From Brucella daejeonensis (GTDB lineage: Bacteria > Pseudomonadota > Alphaproteobacteria > Rhizobiales > Rhizobiaceae): a stretch of 64,000 nt of DNA. The notes under the pieces were generated by a model. That model ran no database searches and had not been told where the DNA came from. It saw only the letters and a program-made list of their open reading frames with translations. A program made the translations under genes and the position numbers. The stretch lies in assembly GCF_014199265.1 (NCBI RefSeq), contig NZ_JACIJG010000007.1, positions 124,001 through 188,000 on the forward strand. Reading direction: 5' to 3'. This document shows, in pieces, positions 46,616 to 54,876 of this stretch (positions within the stretch are counted from its first letter, which is position 1; the number at the start of each line of letters is the position of its first letter).

Positions 46616-47620
46616 TCACCGACACCCGGCCGGGTGATCGCCGCTGCGCAACTGGCCGGGCGAATCGCCGAAACGCCTTATATTGTTTGCAAGGTTGAGC
46701 AGGTTTTTCAACGCGGCGCTGCGGCTGAATGGCGACCAGACGGCGGTAAAGGCGACCGGCTCTGGCTCATCGGCAAAGGGCAGGAAGACGATGCCGGTTG
46801 TTGGCAATAGCGCCGTGGCCGCTCCGGCGAGGGTAATGCCAAAGCCCTGTCCAATCATGGATAACAGAGTGCCGCGCCCCACATCGAAACGCTGGATTGA
46901 CGGCGAAGGCCAGCGCCCGGCAAAGCGCATCACGATATGATCGTGAACCTGCGGACCGGTGCCACCATGACGAACAAGGAACGTTTCGCCCGTCAGATCG
47001 GCCCAAGTAATTGCCTGCTGTCCAGCAAGGCAATGCCCCTCCGGCAATACGGCCATCAATGTTTCGGTCCATATGCGCCGGGAATGGCAGTCCGGCAGTT
47101 CGGGCGCACCCGCTACGAACGCCACGTCCAGTCGGTTGGCGCGAAGCTGCATGACCGCATCGCGTGCCGTGCCCTCGGCAATCTCAACCTCGATGCCGGG
47201 ATGGTCTTCCCGATACTGCCCGATCAGCTCGGCGGGGAAGCTACCCGGAATCAGGGCATGGACACCGATGCGCAAGCGGCCACATTCTCCCGCCGCCGCC
47301 ACGCCAGCCGTCTTCACCGCATGGTCCAGTTGATCGACGCCTGCCGCTATCCGCTCGACGAAGTGGTGTCCGGCCTCGGTCAGTCGGACGCCGCGCGCGT
47401 GACGCTCGAACAGGAGGACGCCAAGGTCTTCTTCCAGCGCCTTCACGCGGGCGCTGACGCTGGATTGCGCTACGCCGAGCGCATTGGCCGCGTGGCGGAA
47501 GTTCAGATACTCAGCGACGGCAAGCGTCTGGATCAGCGATGCGAGGGGGATGCGCGAGCCGAGCGTGGTCGGCACGCCCCATGGGCAACCATTCATCGGT
47601 GCTGATCGCCGCCGTCGCAT
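46616..47620 (-). CDS. LysR-family regulator 1 of the cargo region
   Basis: This protein of up to 334 residues has a typical LysR helix-turn-helix near the N-terminus (LAVAEYLNFRHAANALGVAQ, then SSVSARVKALEEDLGVLLFERH) and a substrate-binding domain (RLRIGVHALIPGSFPAELIG, TWADLTGETFLVRHGGTG). It is very similar throughout to the second LysR at 49586-50503. The start is uncertain (47620 or 47596). It is divergent from the HxlR-fabF pair across 154 bp, so it may regulate them. Confidence 0.88.
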   Translation of the reverse strand: MRRRRSAPMNGCPWGVPTTLGSRIPLASLIQTLAVAEYLNFRHAANALGVAQSSVSARVKALEEDLGVLLFERHARGVRLTEAGHHFVERIAAGVDQLDHAVKTAGVAAAGECGRLRIGVHALIPGSFPAELIGQYREDHPGIEVEIAEGTARDAVMQLRANRLDVAFVAGAPELPDCHSRRIWTETLMAVLPEGHCLAGQQAITWADLTGETFLVRHGGTGPQVHDHIVMRFAGRWPSPSIQRFDVGRGTLLSMIGQGFGITLAGAATALLPTTGIVFLPFADEPEPVAFTAVWSPFSRSAALKNLLNLANNIRRFGDSPGQLRSGDHPAGCR

Positions 47621-47734
47621 CGCTCAAATGCCACTACAGTCCTTCATTGCACGCCGTAGCGGACGCAGTTGCTTGGCTTCCTTAGAATGACGCATTGGAT
47701 TGCCCCCTCCCTCTATGTCGCCTACTACGCACAA

Positions 47735-47757
47735 GTGACTTGCATGATGGAAGTTAC
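47735..47757. promoter_or_regulatory. Inverted repeat, candidate HxlR operator
   Basis: GTGACTT and AAGTTAC are inverted with one mismatch and a 9-base spacer, 18-40 bp upstream of the HxlR gene. HxlR-family proteins often bind such ACTT...AAGT palindromes in their own promoters. The same site lies in the divergent region shared with lysR1. Confidence 0.55.
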
Positions 47758-47774
47758 ACCATTATGGATGTGTC

Positions 47775-48284
47775 ATGCAACGAACAAGCTTTCTGTCATT
47801 AGAGTGTCCCGCAGCCCGAGCGCTGGAAAGCGTCGGTGACTGGTGGAGCATCCTGATCCTGCGGGACGCCTTCCAAGGGTTGAGCAAATTCGATGAATTC
47901 GAGAGGAATCTCGGTATTTCCGCGAACATTTTGGCGAGGCGATTGAAACATCTCACAGCCGAAGGGTTGTTTGAAAGGCAACGATACAATGATCATCCGC
48001 CTCGATTTGAATACGTCCTTACCGACAAGGGGCGAGATTTCTATCCGGTAGCAATCGCCCTGTTTGCATGGGGAAACCGGAACCTTGCGCCCAATGAAAT
48101 AGCCATGCGCCTTGGCGACAGAGCAACCGGTAGGGAACGAAACGCCATCATAGTCGATGCGGATACTGGAGAAAAAATCACTCCTGAAAACACGGTTCTT
48201 CTAGCAGGCCCAGCGGCAACGGAAGAAACGATGCGCGTCATAAACCGCGTGAAGCGGATAAGCTCAGAAAAAGGAGCGGAATAA
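47775..48284 (+). CDS. HxlR-family winged-helix regulator
   Basis: This 169-residue regulator has the HxlR domain: CPAARALESVGDWWSILILRDAFQGLSKFDEF, then SANILARRLKHLTAEGLFERQRY and YVLTDKGRDFYPVAIALFAWG. Cys11 near the start is in the position used for redox or electrophile sensing in several HxlR proteins. It precedes the FabF-like gene by 4 bp, so the two form an operon. Base composition is less GC-rich than the element backbone, suggesting separate acquisition. Confidence 0.88.
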   Translation: MQRTSFLSLECPAARALESVGDWWSILILRDAFQGLSKFDEFERNLGISANILARRLKHLTAEGLFERQRYNDHPPRFEYVLTDKGRDFYPVAIALFAWGNRNLAPNEIAMRLGDRATGRERNAIIVDADTGEKITPENTVLLAGPAATEETMRVINRVKRISSEKGAE

Positions 48285-48288
48285 TCCA

Positions 48289-49551
48289 ATGCGTCGAATT
48301 GTTGTGACCGGCATGGGTTTAGTCGGCCCCCTTGGTTCCGGGGCTGAAATAAGCTGGAAAAGACTCCTTGACGGGAAATCGGGAATTAGGAGTTTGCCCG
48401 ATGAAATCTCCAACGATCTGCCGGTGAAAATCGGGGGAATCGTTCCTAGCCAGATTGAAGATTCCGAAGCCGGTTTCGATCCCGATTTGATCGTTGACGC
48501 AAAGGATCAACGAAAAATGGATCGCTTCATTCTGTTTGCACTTGCGGCCGCGAAGGAGGCTCTTGAAACGGCGGGATGGCATCCCACAAGCGACTACGAA
48601 CGTGAGCGCACGGCGACAATTATCGCCTCTGGTATAGGCGGGTTTCCTGCAATCGCTTCGGCAGTTCGCATAACGGATACACGGGGAGCACGGAGGCTCT
48701 CACCCTTTACCGTGCCATCGTTCCTCGCCAACCTCGCGGCAGGACAGGCTACCATTAGGTATGGATTTACAGGCCCAATTGGCACGCCTGTAACCGCCTG
48801 CGCTGCCAGCGTTCAGGCCATCGGCGACGCCGCGCGGCTGATACGCTCCAACGAGGCGGATATCGCTCTGTGCGGCGGAGCAGAAGCTTGTATTGACAAG
48901 GTTAGTCTCGGGGCATTTGCCGCCGCGCGAGCACTATCCACCGGCTACAATACTACCCCGGAACTGGCGTCGAGGCCGTTCGACACCGAGCGCGATGGTT
49001 TCGTAATGTCTGAAGGGGCGGGTCTGATCGTCATAGAAGAATTAGAACATGCCCTCGCTCGGGGTGCCAAGCCCATAGCGGAATTGGTGGGATACGGCAC
49101 AAGCGCCGATGCACATCATATGACTGCCGGTCCAGAGGACGGCCGAGGCGCGGCCCGTGCGATGGAAATTGCACTCCAGAGTGCCGGGTTGAAGGCAATC
49201 GATATTCAACATTTGAACGCTCATTCGACCTCCACCCCCGTAGGAGATCGAGGAGAAATTGCCGCGATAAAATCCGTGTTTGGCAATCATGATGTGGCCG
49301 TAAGCGCCACGAAATCGGCGACGGGGCACCTACTTGGTGCCGCAGGTGGTATTGAGGCAATCTTCACGATACTCGCCCTACGGGATCAAATCGCTCCCCC
49401 CACGAGAAACTTAGAAAACCCCGATCCTGTTGCCGCAGGTATCGACCTAGTTCACCAATCTGCGCGGCCCATTCTCATGGAACATGCCATTTCCAACGGA
49501 TTCGGCTTTGGCGGCGTTAATGCAAGTGTCGCTTTCCGGCGATGGCAATAA
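48289..49551 (+). CDS. Beta-ketoacyl-ACP synthase II (FabF-like) in mobile cargo
   Basis: This 420-residue condensing enzyme carries the complete Cys-His-His centre: Cys171 in TPVTACAASVQAIG, His312 in LNAHSTSTPVGD and His347 in KSATGHLLGAAG, plus the late GFGFGGVNAS loop with the gating Phe. It should therefore elongate acyl-ACP with malonyl-ACP. A housekeeping fabF belongs to the host chromosome; here the gene sits alone with an HxlR regulator in a resistance region, without acyl carrier protein or other biosynthetic genes. It could serve as a drug-insensitive substitute for host FabF or as a modifying synthase. That role is speculation. Confidence 0.9.
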   Translation: MRRIVVTGMGLVGPLGSGAEISWKRLLDGKSGIRSLPDEISNDLPVKIGGIVPSQIEDSEAGFDPDLIVDAKDQRKMDRFILFALAAAKEALETAGWHPTSDYERERTATIIASGIGGFPAIASAVRITDTRGARRLSPFTVPSFLANLAAGQATIRYGFTGPIGTPVTACAASVQAIGDAARLIRSNEADIALCGGAEACIDKVSLGAFAAARALSTGYNTTPELASRPFDTERDGFVMSEGAGLIVIEELEHALARGAKPIAELVGYGTSADAHHMTAGPEDGRGAARAMEIALQSAGLKAIDIQHLNAHSTSTPVGDRGEIAAIKSVFGNHDVAVSATKSATGHLLGAAGGIEAIFTILALRDQIAPPTRNLENPDPVAAGIDLVHQSARPILMEHAISNGFGFGGVNASVAFRRWQ

Positions 49552-49585
49552 CAGTCCCGGACGGTGCTTCCGCGACCACTTCGGC

Positions 49586-50503
49586 TCACGCCCTCGCTAT
49601 CCGTGGCAGTACCGAATTCGTGCAGACCTGCCGGCCCATGTCGTTGGCGAGACTGAGCAGGTTACGAAGCGCCGCGCTGCGGTTGGACGGCGACCAGACA
49701 GCCGAGAAGGCGACCGGCTCCGGCTCGTCGGCGAAGGGCAAGAAGACAATGCCGGTTGACGGCAACAGCGCCGTGGCCGCACTGACGATGGTGATACCGA
49801 AGCCCTGTCCGACCATGGACAGCAGCGCGCCGCGCCCCACGTCGAAGCGCAGGATCGACGGCGCGGGCCAGAGTCCGGCATGGCGCAGCACGATATGGCT
49901 ATGAACTTGCGGGCCAGTGCCGCCATGCCGAACAAGAAACGTCTCGCCCGCCAGATCGGCCCATGTAACGGCCGACCGCTCGGCGAACGGATGCCGCTCC
50001 GGTAACACCGCCACGAGCGGTTCGGTCCATATGTGGCGGGAATGGCAGTCGGGCAGCTCGGGCGTGCCGGCCACGAACACCACGTCCAGCCGGTCGGCGC
50101 GAAGCTGCATGACCGCATCGCGGGCCGTACCTTCGGTCATTTCGACTTCAACGCCGGGGTGGTCTTCGCGGTATTGGCCGATCAGCTTTGCGAGGAAGCT
50201 GCGAGGGATCAGGGCATGGATACCGATGCGAAGCCGGCCGCTTTCTCCGGCTGCCGCCATGCCGGCGGTCTTCACCGCATGGTCGAGTTGGTCGATGCCT
50301 GCGGCTATCCGCTCGACGAAGTGGCGTCCGGCCTCGGTCAACCGAACACCCCGCGCATGGCGCTCGAACAGAACGATGCCAAGGTCTTCTTCCAGCGCCT
50401 TCACGCGGGCGCTGACGCTGGATTGCGCCACGCCGAGCGCATTGGCGGCGTGGCGGAAGTTCAGATATTCGGCGACGGCGAGAGTGTGAACTAAGGTCAT
50501 CAT
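49586..50503 (-). CDS. LysR-family regulator 2, linked to tet(G)
   Basis: This protein of about 305 residues from the ATG at 50503 (MMTLVHTLAVAEYLNFRHAA) has a LysR DNA-binding domain and a substrate domain (RLRIGIHALIPRSFLAKLIG). A longer frame to 50680 would overlap the 3' end of tetA, so the shorter start is preferred. A lysR gene next to tetA(G) is known from Salmonella genomic island 1 and ISCR3-associated regions. It is a near-duplicate of the LysR at 46616-47620. Confidence 0.87.
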   Translation of the reverse strand: MMTLVHTLAVAEYLNFRHAANALGVAQSSVSARVKALEEDLGIVLFERHARGVRLTEAGRHFVERIAAGIDQLDHAVKTAGMAAAGESGRLRIGIHALIPRSFLAKLIGQYREDHPGVEVEMTEGTARDAVMQLRADRLDVVFVAGTPELPDCHSRHIWTEPLVAVLPERHPFAERSAVTWADLAGETFLVRHGGTGPQVHSHIVLRHAGLWPAPSILRFDVGRGALLSMVGQGFGITIVSAATALLPSTGIVFLPFADEPEPVAFSAVWSPSNRSAALRNLLSLANDMGRQVCTNSVLPRIARA

Positions 50504-50592
50504 CGGCACTCGCCCCGAGAGGAGATGATGGCTCAACGGATTTAATCCGTCATTCCTCGTAAGTCTACGCATACCAATTCGCCATGACTCAA

Positions 50593-51768
50593 TCACAATG
50601 AAGTTGCGAAAGGTCTGCGTAGTATTGGCAGACATATTAAATAGAGAATCGCGCCGACAATCCAAACCCAACCGTTCCATGCTCCTATGGTAGCAGAATA
50701 GAGTGCCGTGAAGCCAAGCGGTCCCGCGATAGAGCTTAGATTGGTGAGGCTTGTAAGCGTTCCCTGTAAAGCTCCTTGCTTGTTACTGCTGACATTGTTT
50801 GAGAGCATTGCCTGCAAGGCCGGCATGCCAACACCTCCGGCGGCAAGCAGCAACAAAATCGGGAACACCATCCATCCCTGCGTGGCAAAAGCCAGAAGAA
50901 TGAAGCCAGTCGCATCCGCAGCCATGCCAAAGAGTAGCGTACGCCGCTCTCCAAGCCGGCCTGAAAGCGGGCCGGTAACAAACGCTTGGAAGATCGCATG
51001 TGTTGCTCCAAACGCCGCAAGCGACAAACCAACAGTCGTGGTGTCCCACTGAAAACGGTCCTCGCCATAGATGACCCATAGAGCCGCAGGCACTTGGCCG
51101 ATCAGTTGAATGATGAAGAAAACTGCGAAAAGCGCAGCTAGCCCGCGCAATGTATCATCCAGCCGGAACAGAATGAATGGTTTGATGCGAACCGGCTTTC
51201 CGGTCCCGCCATGGCTGCGATGAGTCTCCTTGAGAAAAATGCAGGCAAGCAGGAACGCGAAGCCGTTGAGAAGGGCAGCGGCGATAAACGGAGTATGGGC
51301 AGAAATACCACCGAGCATACCACCAAGTGCTGGCCCGGCAATCATGCCTGCCCCATAACAGGCCCCCATGTAGCCGAACCAGCGTGCGCGAGAACCTTCC
51401 CCAGTCGAATCCGCAATGGTTGAGGCAGCTACAGCTCCGGTTGCGCCCGTGATGCCGGAGACGAGCCGGCCGATATAGAGCACCCATAAGACCGGCGCTG
51501 ATGCCATAATCGTGTAATCGACTGCGGCTCCCGCAAGGGAAGCCAGAAGCACCGGACGCCGACCGTAAGCATCTGAAAATTGTCCAAGCACGGGCGCGAA
51601 GATGACCTGCATCAACGCATAGAGTGACAGCAAGGCACCATAGTGACCAGCGACCTGCTCCGCCGGCACAAGCTCGCGCAGAAGCGTCGGAAGGACCGGC
51701 ATGATGAGGCCGAGTCCCATGGCGTCGAGACTGACGATCAGCAGGGCGATGATGGCAGAGCTGCGCAC
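50593..51768 (-). CDS. tetA(G): Tetracycline efflux protein Tet(G)
   Basis: This is a 391-residue major-facilitator drug/H+ antiporter that exports tetracycline-Mg complexes. The sequence matches what I recall of Tet(G) nearly throughout: MRSSAIIALLIVSLDAMGLG, the loop 2-3 motif GQFSDAYGRRPVLL, RWFGYMGACYGAGMIAG and the end ILRRPFATSL. Twelve hydrophobic segments are expected. It is divergent from tetR across a 104-bp region with two tetO palindromes, so expression should be tetracycline-inducible. Confidence 0.96.
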   Translation of the reverse strand: MRSSAIIALLIVSLDAMGLGLIMPVLPTLLRELVPAEQVAGHYGALLSLYALMQVIFAPVLGQFSDAYGRRPVLLASLAGAAVDYTIMASAPVLWVLYIGRLVSGITGATGAVAASTIADSTGEGSRARWFGYMGACYGAGMIAGPALGGMLGGISAHTPFIAAALLNGFAFLLACIFLKETHRSHGGTGKPVRIKPFILFRLDDTLRGLAALFAVFFIIQLIGQVPAALWVIYGEDRFQWDTTTVGLSLAAFGATHAIFQAFVTGPLSGRLGERRTLLFGMAADATGFILLAFATQGWMVFPILLLLAAGGVGMPALQAMLSNNVSSNKQGALQGTLTSLTNLSSIAGPLGFTALYSATIGAWNGWVWIVGAILYLICLPILRRPFATSL

Positions 51769-51801
51769 CTGAAACTCCAGCGCCGCTCAATGCGAGCGAC
51801 T

Positions 51802-51844
51802 TTATCAATGATAAGGACATAGACATAGAACTTATCGGTGATAA
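51802..51844. promoter_or_regulatory. Two tet operators in the tetA/tetR divergent region
   Basis: TTATCAATGATAA (51802-51814) and TTATCGGTGATAA (51832-51844) are tetO-type palindromes spaced 30 bp apart centre to centre. TetR dimers on both would shut off tetA and tetR until tetracycline binds. Confidence 0.85.
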
Positions 51845-51872
51845 ATTGTCAAGCGTTGGCGAAGGAACGTGA

Positions 51873-52499
51873 ATGACCAAACTGGACAAGGGCACCGTGA
51901 TCGCAGCGGCGCTGGAGCTGCTGAACGAGGTTGGCATGGACAACCTGACGACGCGAAAGCTCGCTGAACGCCTCAAGGTTCAGCAGCCTGCGCTTTACTG
52001 GCATTTCCAGAACAAGCGCGCGCTGCTTGACGCACTGGCCGAGGCAATGCTGACGGAACGCCACACCCGCTCGCTACCCGAAGAGAACGAAGACTGGCGG
52101 CTATTCCTGAAAGAGAACGCCCAGAGTTTCAGAACGGCGTTGCTCTATTATCGCGACGGGGCGCGCATCCATGCCGGCACTCGACCGACAGAACCGAATT
52201 TTGGCGCTGCCGAGACACAAATACGCTTTCTCTGCGCGGCGGGCTTTGGTCCGAAGCACGCTGTTTGGGCGCTCCGGGCGGTCAGTCACTATGTGGTCGG
52301 TTCCGTTCTCGAGCAGCAGGCATCTGATGCCGATGAGAGAGTTCCGGACAGGCCAGATGTGTCCGAGCAATCACCGTCGTCCTTCCTGCACGATCTGTTT
52401 CACGAGTTGGAAACAGACGGCATGGATGCTGCGTTCAACTTCGGACTCAACAGCCTCATCGCGGGTTTCGAGCGGCTGCGTTCATCTACAACAGATTAG
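51873..52499 (+). CDS. tetR(G): Tetracycline repressor TetR(G)
   Basis: This 208-residue repressor has the class-typical start MTKLDKGTVIAAALELLNEV and the helix-turn-helix region LTTRKLAERLKVQQPALYWH. The drug-binding core residues are in the expected contexts (RDGARIHAGTRPTEPNF; AVSHYVVGSVLEQQ). It is divergent from tetA(G). Its stop lies tail-to-tail over the relaxase stop, sharing 4 bases, so it marks the right edge of the cargo. Confidence 0.95.
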   Translation: MTKLDKGTVIAAALELLNEVGMDNLTTRKLAERLKVQQPALYWHFQNKRALLDALAEAMLTERHTRSLPEENEDWRLFLKENAQSFRTALLYYRDGARIHAGTRPTEPNFGAAETQIRFLCAAGFGPKHAVWALRAVSHYVVGSVLEQQASDADERVPDRPDVSEQSPSSFLHDLFHELETDGMDAAFNFGLNSLIAGFERLRSSTTD

Positions 52500-54568
52500 A
52501 GGCTTATGCCCCTTTGCCGCCCCAACTGCCACGACACCGAACCGCCCTGCATGATACCCGCGACCTCGCGGCCGAGCTGGCGGTCGATGACCGGCCGCCA
52601 CGGGACAAGCGTGAACTCATGGCTCTTTTCCACCACGGCGAACTTGCCGCTCGTTAGCTGAACAGTCCCGGTGAACTTGCCGCTGACGTTCTCGCCGTCC
52701 GTAGCGGCACGGAACGGCAACCCCTTGCCCTCGGCCATCTCCGCGCCGATGCGAGCAACCTCGCGTTCGCGCAGCGTAGCGAGAAGGTTGCGCCGATAGA
52801 AGATGCGACCGTCCCGCGCTCGGCTGGCGTCGCGCTGCTCGACATGATGCTCGCGGCGCTGCTCCATCGCCTCGCGCACCTGCTGGCCGAAGCCGGTCGG
52901 CGCAGGGCCGGCCGTCTCGCCATGGATCAGCCGCCGGTCCAGCCAGGTCGCGCCGTCCGATCCGATCTGCCTGTCCAGATTGACGGGAGAGACGACGCGA
53001 ACGCTGGCCTGCCGGTCGCGGCCGGCATCATAGGCGGCGGCGCGGCTCTCGAAATCTTCGGGAATGCGCCACTGGTCGGCGTCGATGCGCTCGACGATTC
53101 CGGCGCGGCGTAACGCCTCCAGCCGGCGCACATGAGCATCGACATAGCCCTCGTAGTCGCCGCCCGGAACACGGCCCTCGAATTTCGCCTGCTCCAGATG
53201 ACGGCTCGGCCGATAGATACCGTCCTCGGCGATGGCGGTGATGGTGCGGTCGGACGGCCGGGGTGCTGCCTCGGCCGGGCCGATCTGGATGACGCTGCCG
53301 ATGCGGGCGTCCTCCAGCCGCTCGGGCGCGATGCCCGCGATGTGGTGGGTGCGGCCGTCGATCCCGTCCACCACAACGGTCAGGTTCTCCCCCAACTCGT
53401 CGGACAGGTGCTTGTCCACGACGCTGCCGATGATGGGCGTCTCGGGCGCTCCGTCATGGATTTGGAAGCTCATGGGATCGCGTTCGCCGCCCTGCGGGCC
53501 GAGCGCCTTCTGCATGGTGCGGATAATGTCGCCGCGCTCGCCTAGCTCGCGCAGGGCTGGCTCCATGTCCTTGCTCAATTCCCAAACGGCGGGCGCGTGC
53601 TCGGTCGCCAGCCCCATCTTCTCCAGCTTGCCGAGACGGCGCAGGCGTAGCGTCCGCTCGAACTGCCGCCTCGGCTCTGCCGGTTCATGGCGCAAGTCGA
53701 GGAAACGGGCATCGGCTTCCTCGGTCATGGCGCGGTCGATCCGGGTGAAACGATCTTGGTCGATTTCGGCCGACAGCTTGCGGGTCTGCTCGATCTCGGT
53801 GACGGGGCCGAGTTCCAGACTGGCAAGCTCGCTGGCGCGTTCGCGCAGGCCGGCGGAAAGGTAGTCGCCGTTAATGACTAGATCCACGCCCGTATCGTCG
53901 CGGCCGTTGACGATGATATGCACATGAGGATGGCCGGTGTTGTAGTGATTGACGGCAACCCAATCGAGTTTCGTGCCGAGGTCGGCTTCCACCTGTTTCA
54001 TGAAATCGCGGGTGTAGGCCGTGAGGTCCGATAGCTCCGCGCCGTCCTCGGGCGAGACGATGAATCTGAATTGGTGGCGGTCGTCCTTGCCGCGATCAAG
54101 GAAGGCGTCGCCATCGGCGCGGTCCTCGGTCGCCGAATAGAGCCGGCCGCGCTCGCCGACGCGTGAGGTTCCGTCACGCTGGACATAGCGCAGATGCGCG
54201 CGGGCACGGCCGCCCTTCCACGCGGCCCTGACGCTGCGCTGCTTGACGATCACGCGGCGGCTGCCCGACTGGCGATGATGCCAATGGCCGGAGATATTGC
54301 GAGCGCGCACGAAGCTCGCGCCCCGGCCGCGCTTCACGCCCTTGCCGCTGGCGACCTCGGCACGGGACCGGCCCGGCGATGACGGGCGGGCGGATGACGG
54401 CATGGAAGGATCGCGGGAGGCTGCCGCCTGATGCTGCCGGGTGATCTTCTTGACCTGCGTGAAAAAGCTCTTGGTCTTGCCGGCCTTCGGCGTGTCGGAT
54501 CGGATGCGGCCGGGCTTCGGACGGAAGCGGTTTTCGTCGTCGGCGCTCAAGGATGCGACTCCGGCCAA
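52496..54568 (-). CDS. VirD2-like relaxase with DUF3363 domain
   Basis: This would nick the element at oriT and pilot the strand. The 690-residue protein has a basic N-terminus, the HUH metal triad His213, His215, His217 in NTGHPHVHIIVNGRDDTG, a candidate catalytic Tyr128 in AHLRYVQRDG, and a long C-terminal DUF3363 region (IDADQWRIPEDF, VSPVNLDRQIGSDGATWLDR, LVPWRPVIDRQLGREVAGIM). The C-terminus looks complete despite the cargo inserted behind it. Confidence 0.92.
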   Translation of the reverse strand: MAGVASLSADDENRFRPKPGRIRSDTPKAGKTKSFFTQVKKITRQHQAAASRDPSMPSSARPSSPGRSRAEVASGKGVKRGRGASFVRARNISGHWHHRQSGSRRVIVKQRSVRAAWKGGRARAHLRYVQRDGTSRVGERGRLYSATEDRADGDAFLDRGKDDRHQFRFIVSPEDGAELSDLTAYTRDFMKQVEADLGTKLDWVAVNHYNTGHPHVHIIVNGRDDTGVDLVINGDYLSAGLRERASELASLELGPVTEIEQTRKLSAEIDQDRFTRIDRAMTEEADARFLDLRHEPAEPRRQFERTLRLRRLGKLEKMGLATEHAPAVWELSKDMEPALRELGERGDIIRTMQKALGPQGGERDPMSFQIHDGAPETPIIGSVVDKHLSDELGENLTVVVDGIDGRTHHIAGIAPERLEDARIGSVIQIGPAEAAPRPSDRTITAIAEDGIYRPSRHLEQAKFEGRVPGGDYEGYVDAHVRRLEALRRAGIVERIDADQWRIPEDFESRAAAYDAGRDRQASVRVVSPVNLDRQIGSDGATWLDRRLIHGETAGPAPTGFGQQVREAMEQRREHHVEQRDASRARDGRIFYRRNLLATLREREVARIGAEMAEGKGLPFRAATDGENVSGKFTGTVQLTSGKFAVVEKSHEFTLVPWRPVIDRQLGREVAGIMQGGSVSWQLGRQRGISL

Positions 54569-54850
54569 AACCCCCGGAAACCGGCCGATCTGCGCCTATG
54601 GTGCCGCTCGAAACCCAGCAAAGCCAAGGCTTTGCGCAAAATCGCGGCACGCGGCCCCTCAAAACCATGGTGCCGGAACCGGCCACCTAACCAGTGTGCA
54701 GACAACAATAATTTCCAGAAGCGGCCCGATATGGTGCCGTCTTCTTTAATCTTGCCCTCCGCCCTTTCTGCCTTTTCTGCCCCTCCTGCCGGGAAGCCTG
54801 CCGGGCGAAAACCTGCCCGACTGGACACCGGAATGAGCGCCGCCGAGCGC
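54569..54850. other. Non-coding region upstream of the relaxase, possible oriT
   Basis: This stretch of about 280 bp has no supported gene. It holds ATCTTGC (54749-54755), which resembles the ATCCTGC nick core of MOBP-type origins at six of seven positions, and several short hairpin-capable GC repeats. Position next to the relaxase gene is the main reason for suspecting oriT. Confidence 0.3.
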
Positions 54851-54876
54851 GGGAACGCCGTCCTCATGGCGTTCCC
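54851..54876. terminator. Hairpin over the transglycosylase stop codon
   Basis: GGGAACGCC and GGCGTTCCC form a perfect 9-bp stem with an 8-base loop; the arms can extend through GAGCG and CGCTC with a bulge. There is no T-tract. It may be a terminator or part of the nearby transfer origin. Confidence 0.45.

Noticed and set aside
48289..49551. The FabF-like gene as part of a polyketide or fatty-acid biosynthetic cluster
   Set aside because: No acyl carrier protein, chain-length factor, reductase or transferase gene lies nearby; only a regulator accompanies it.
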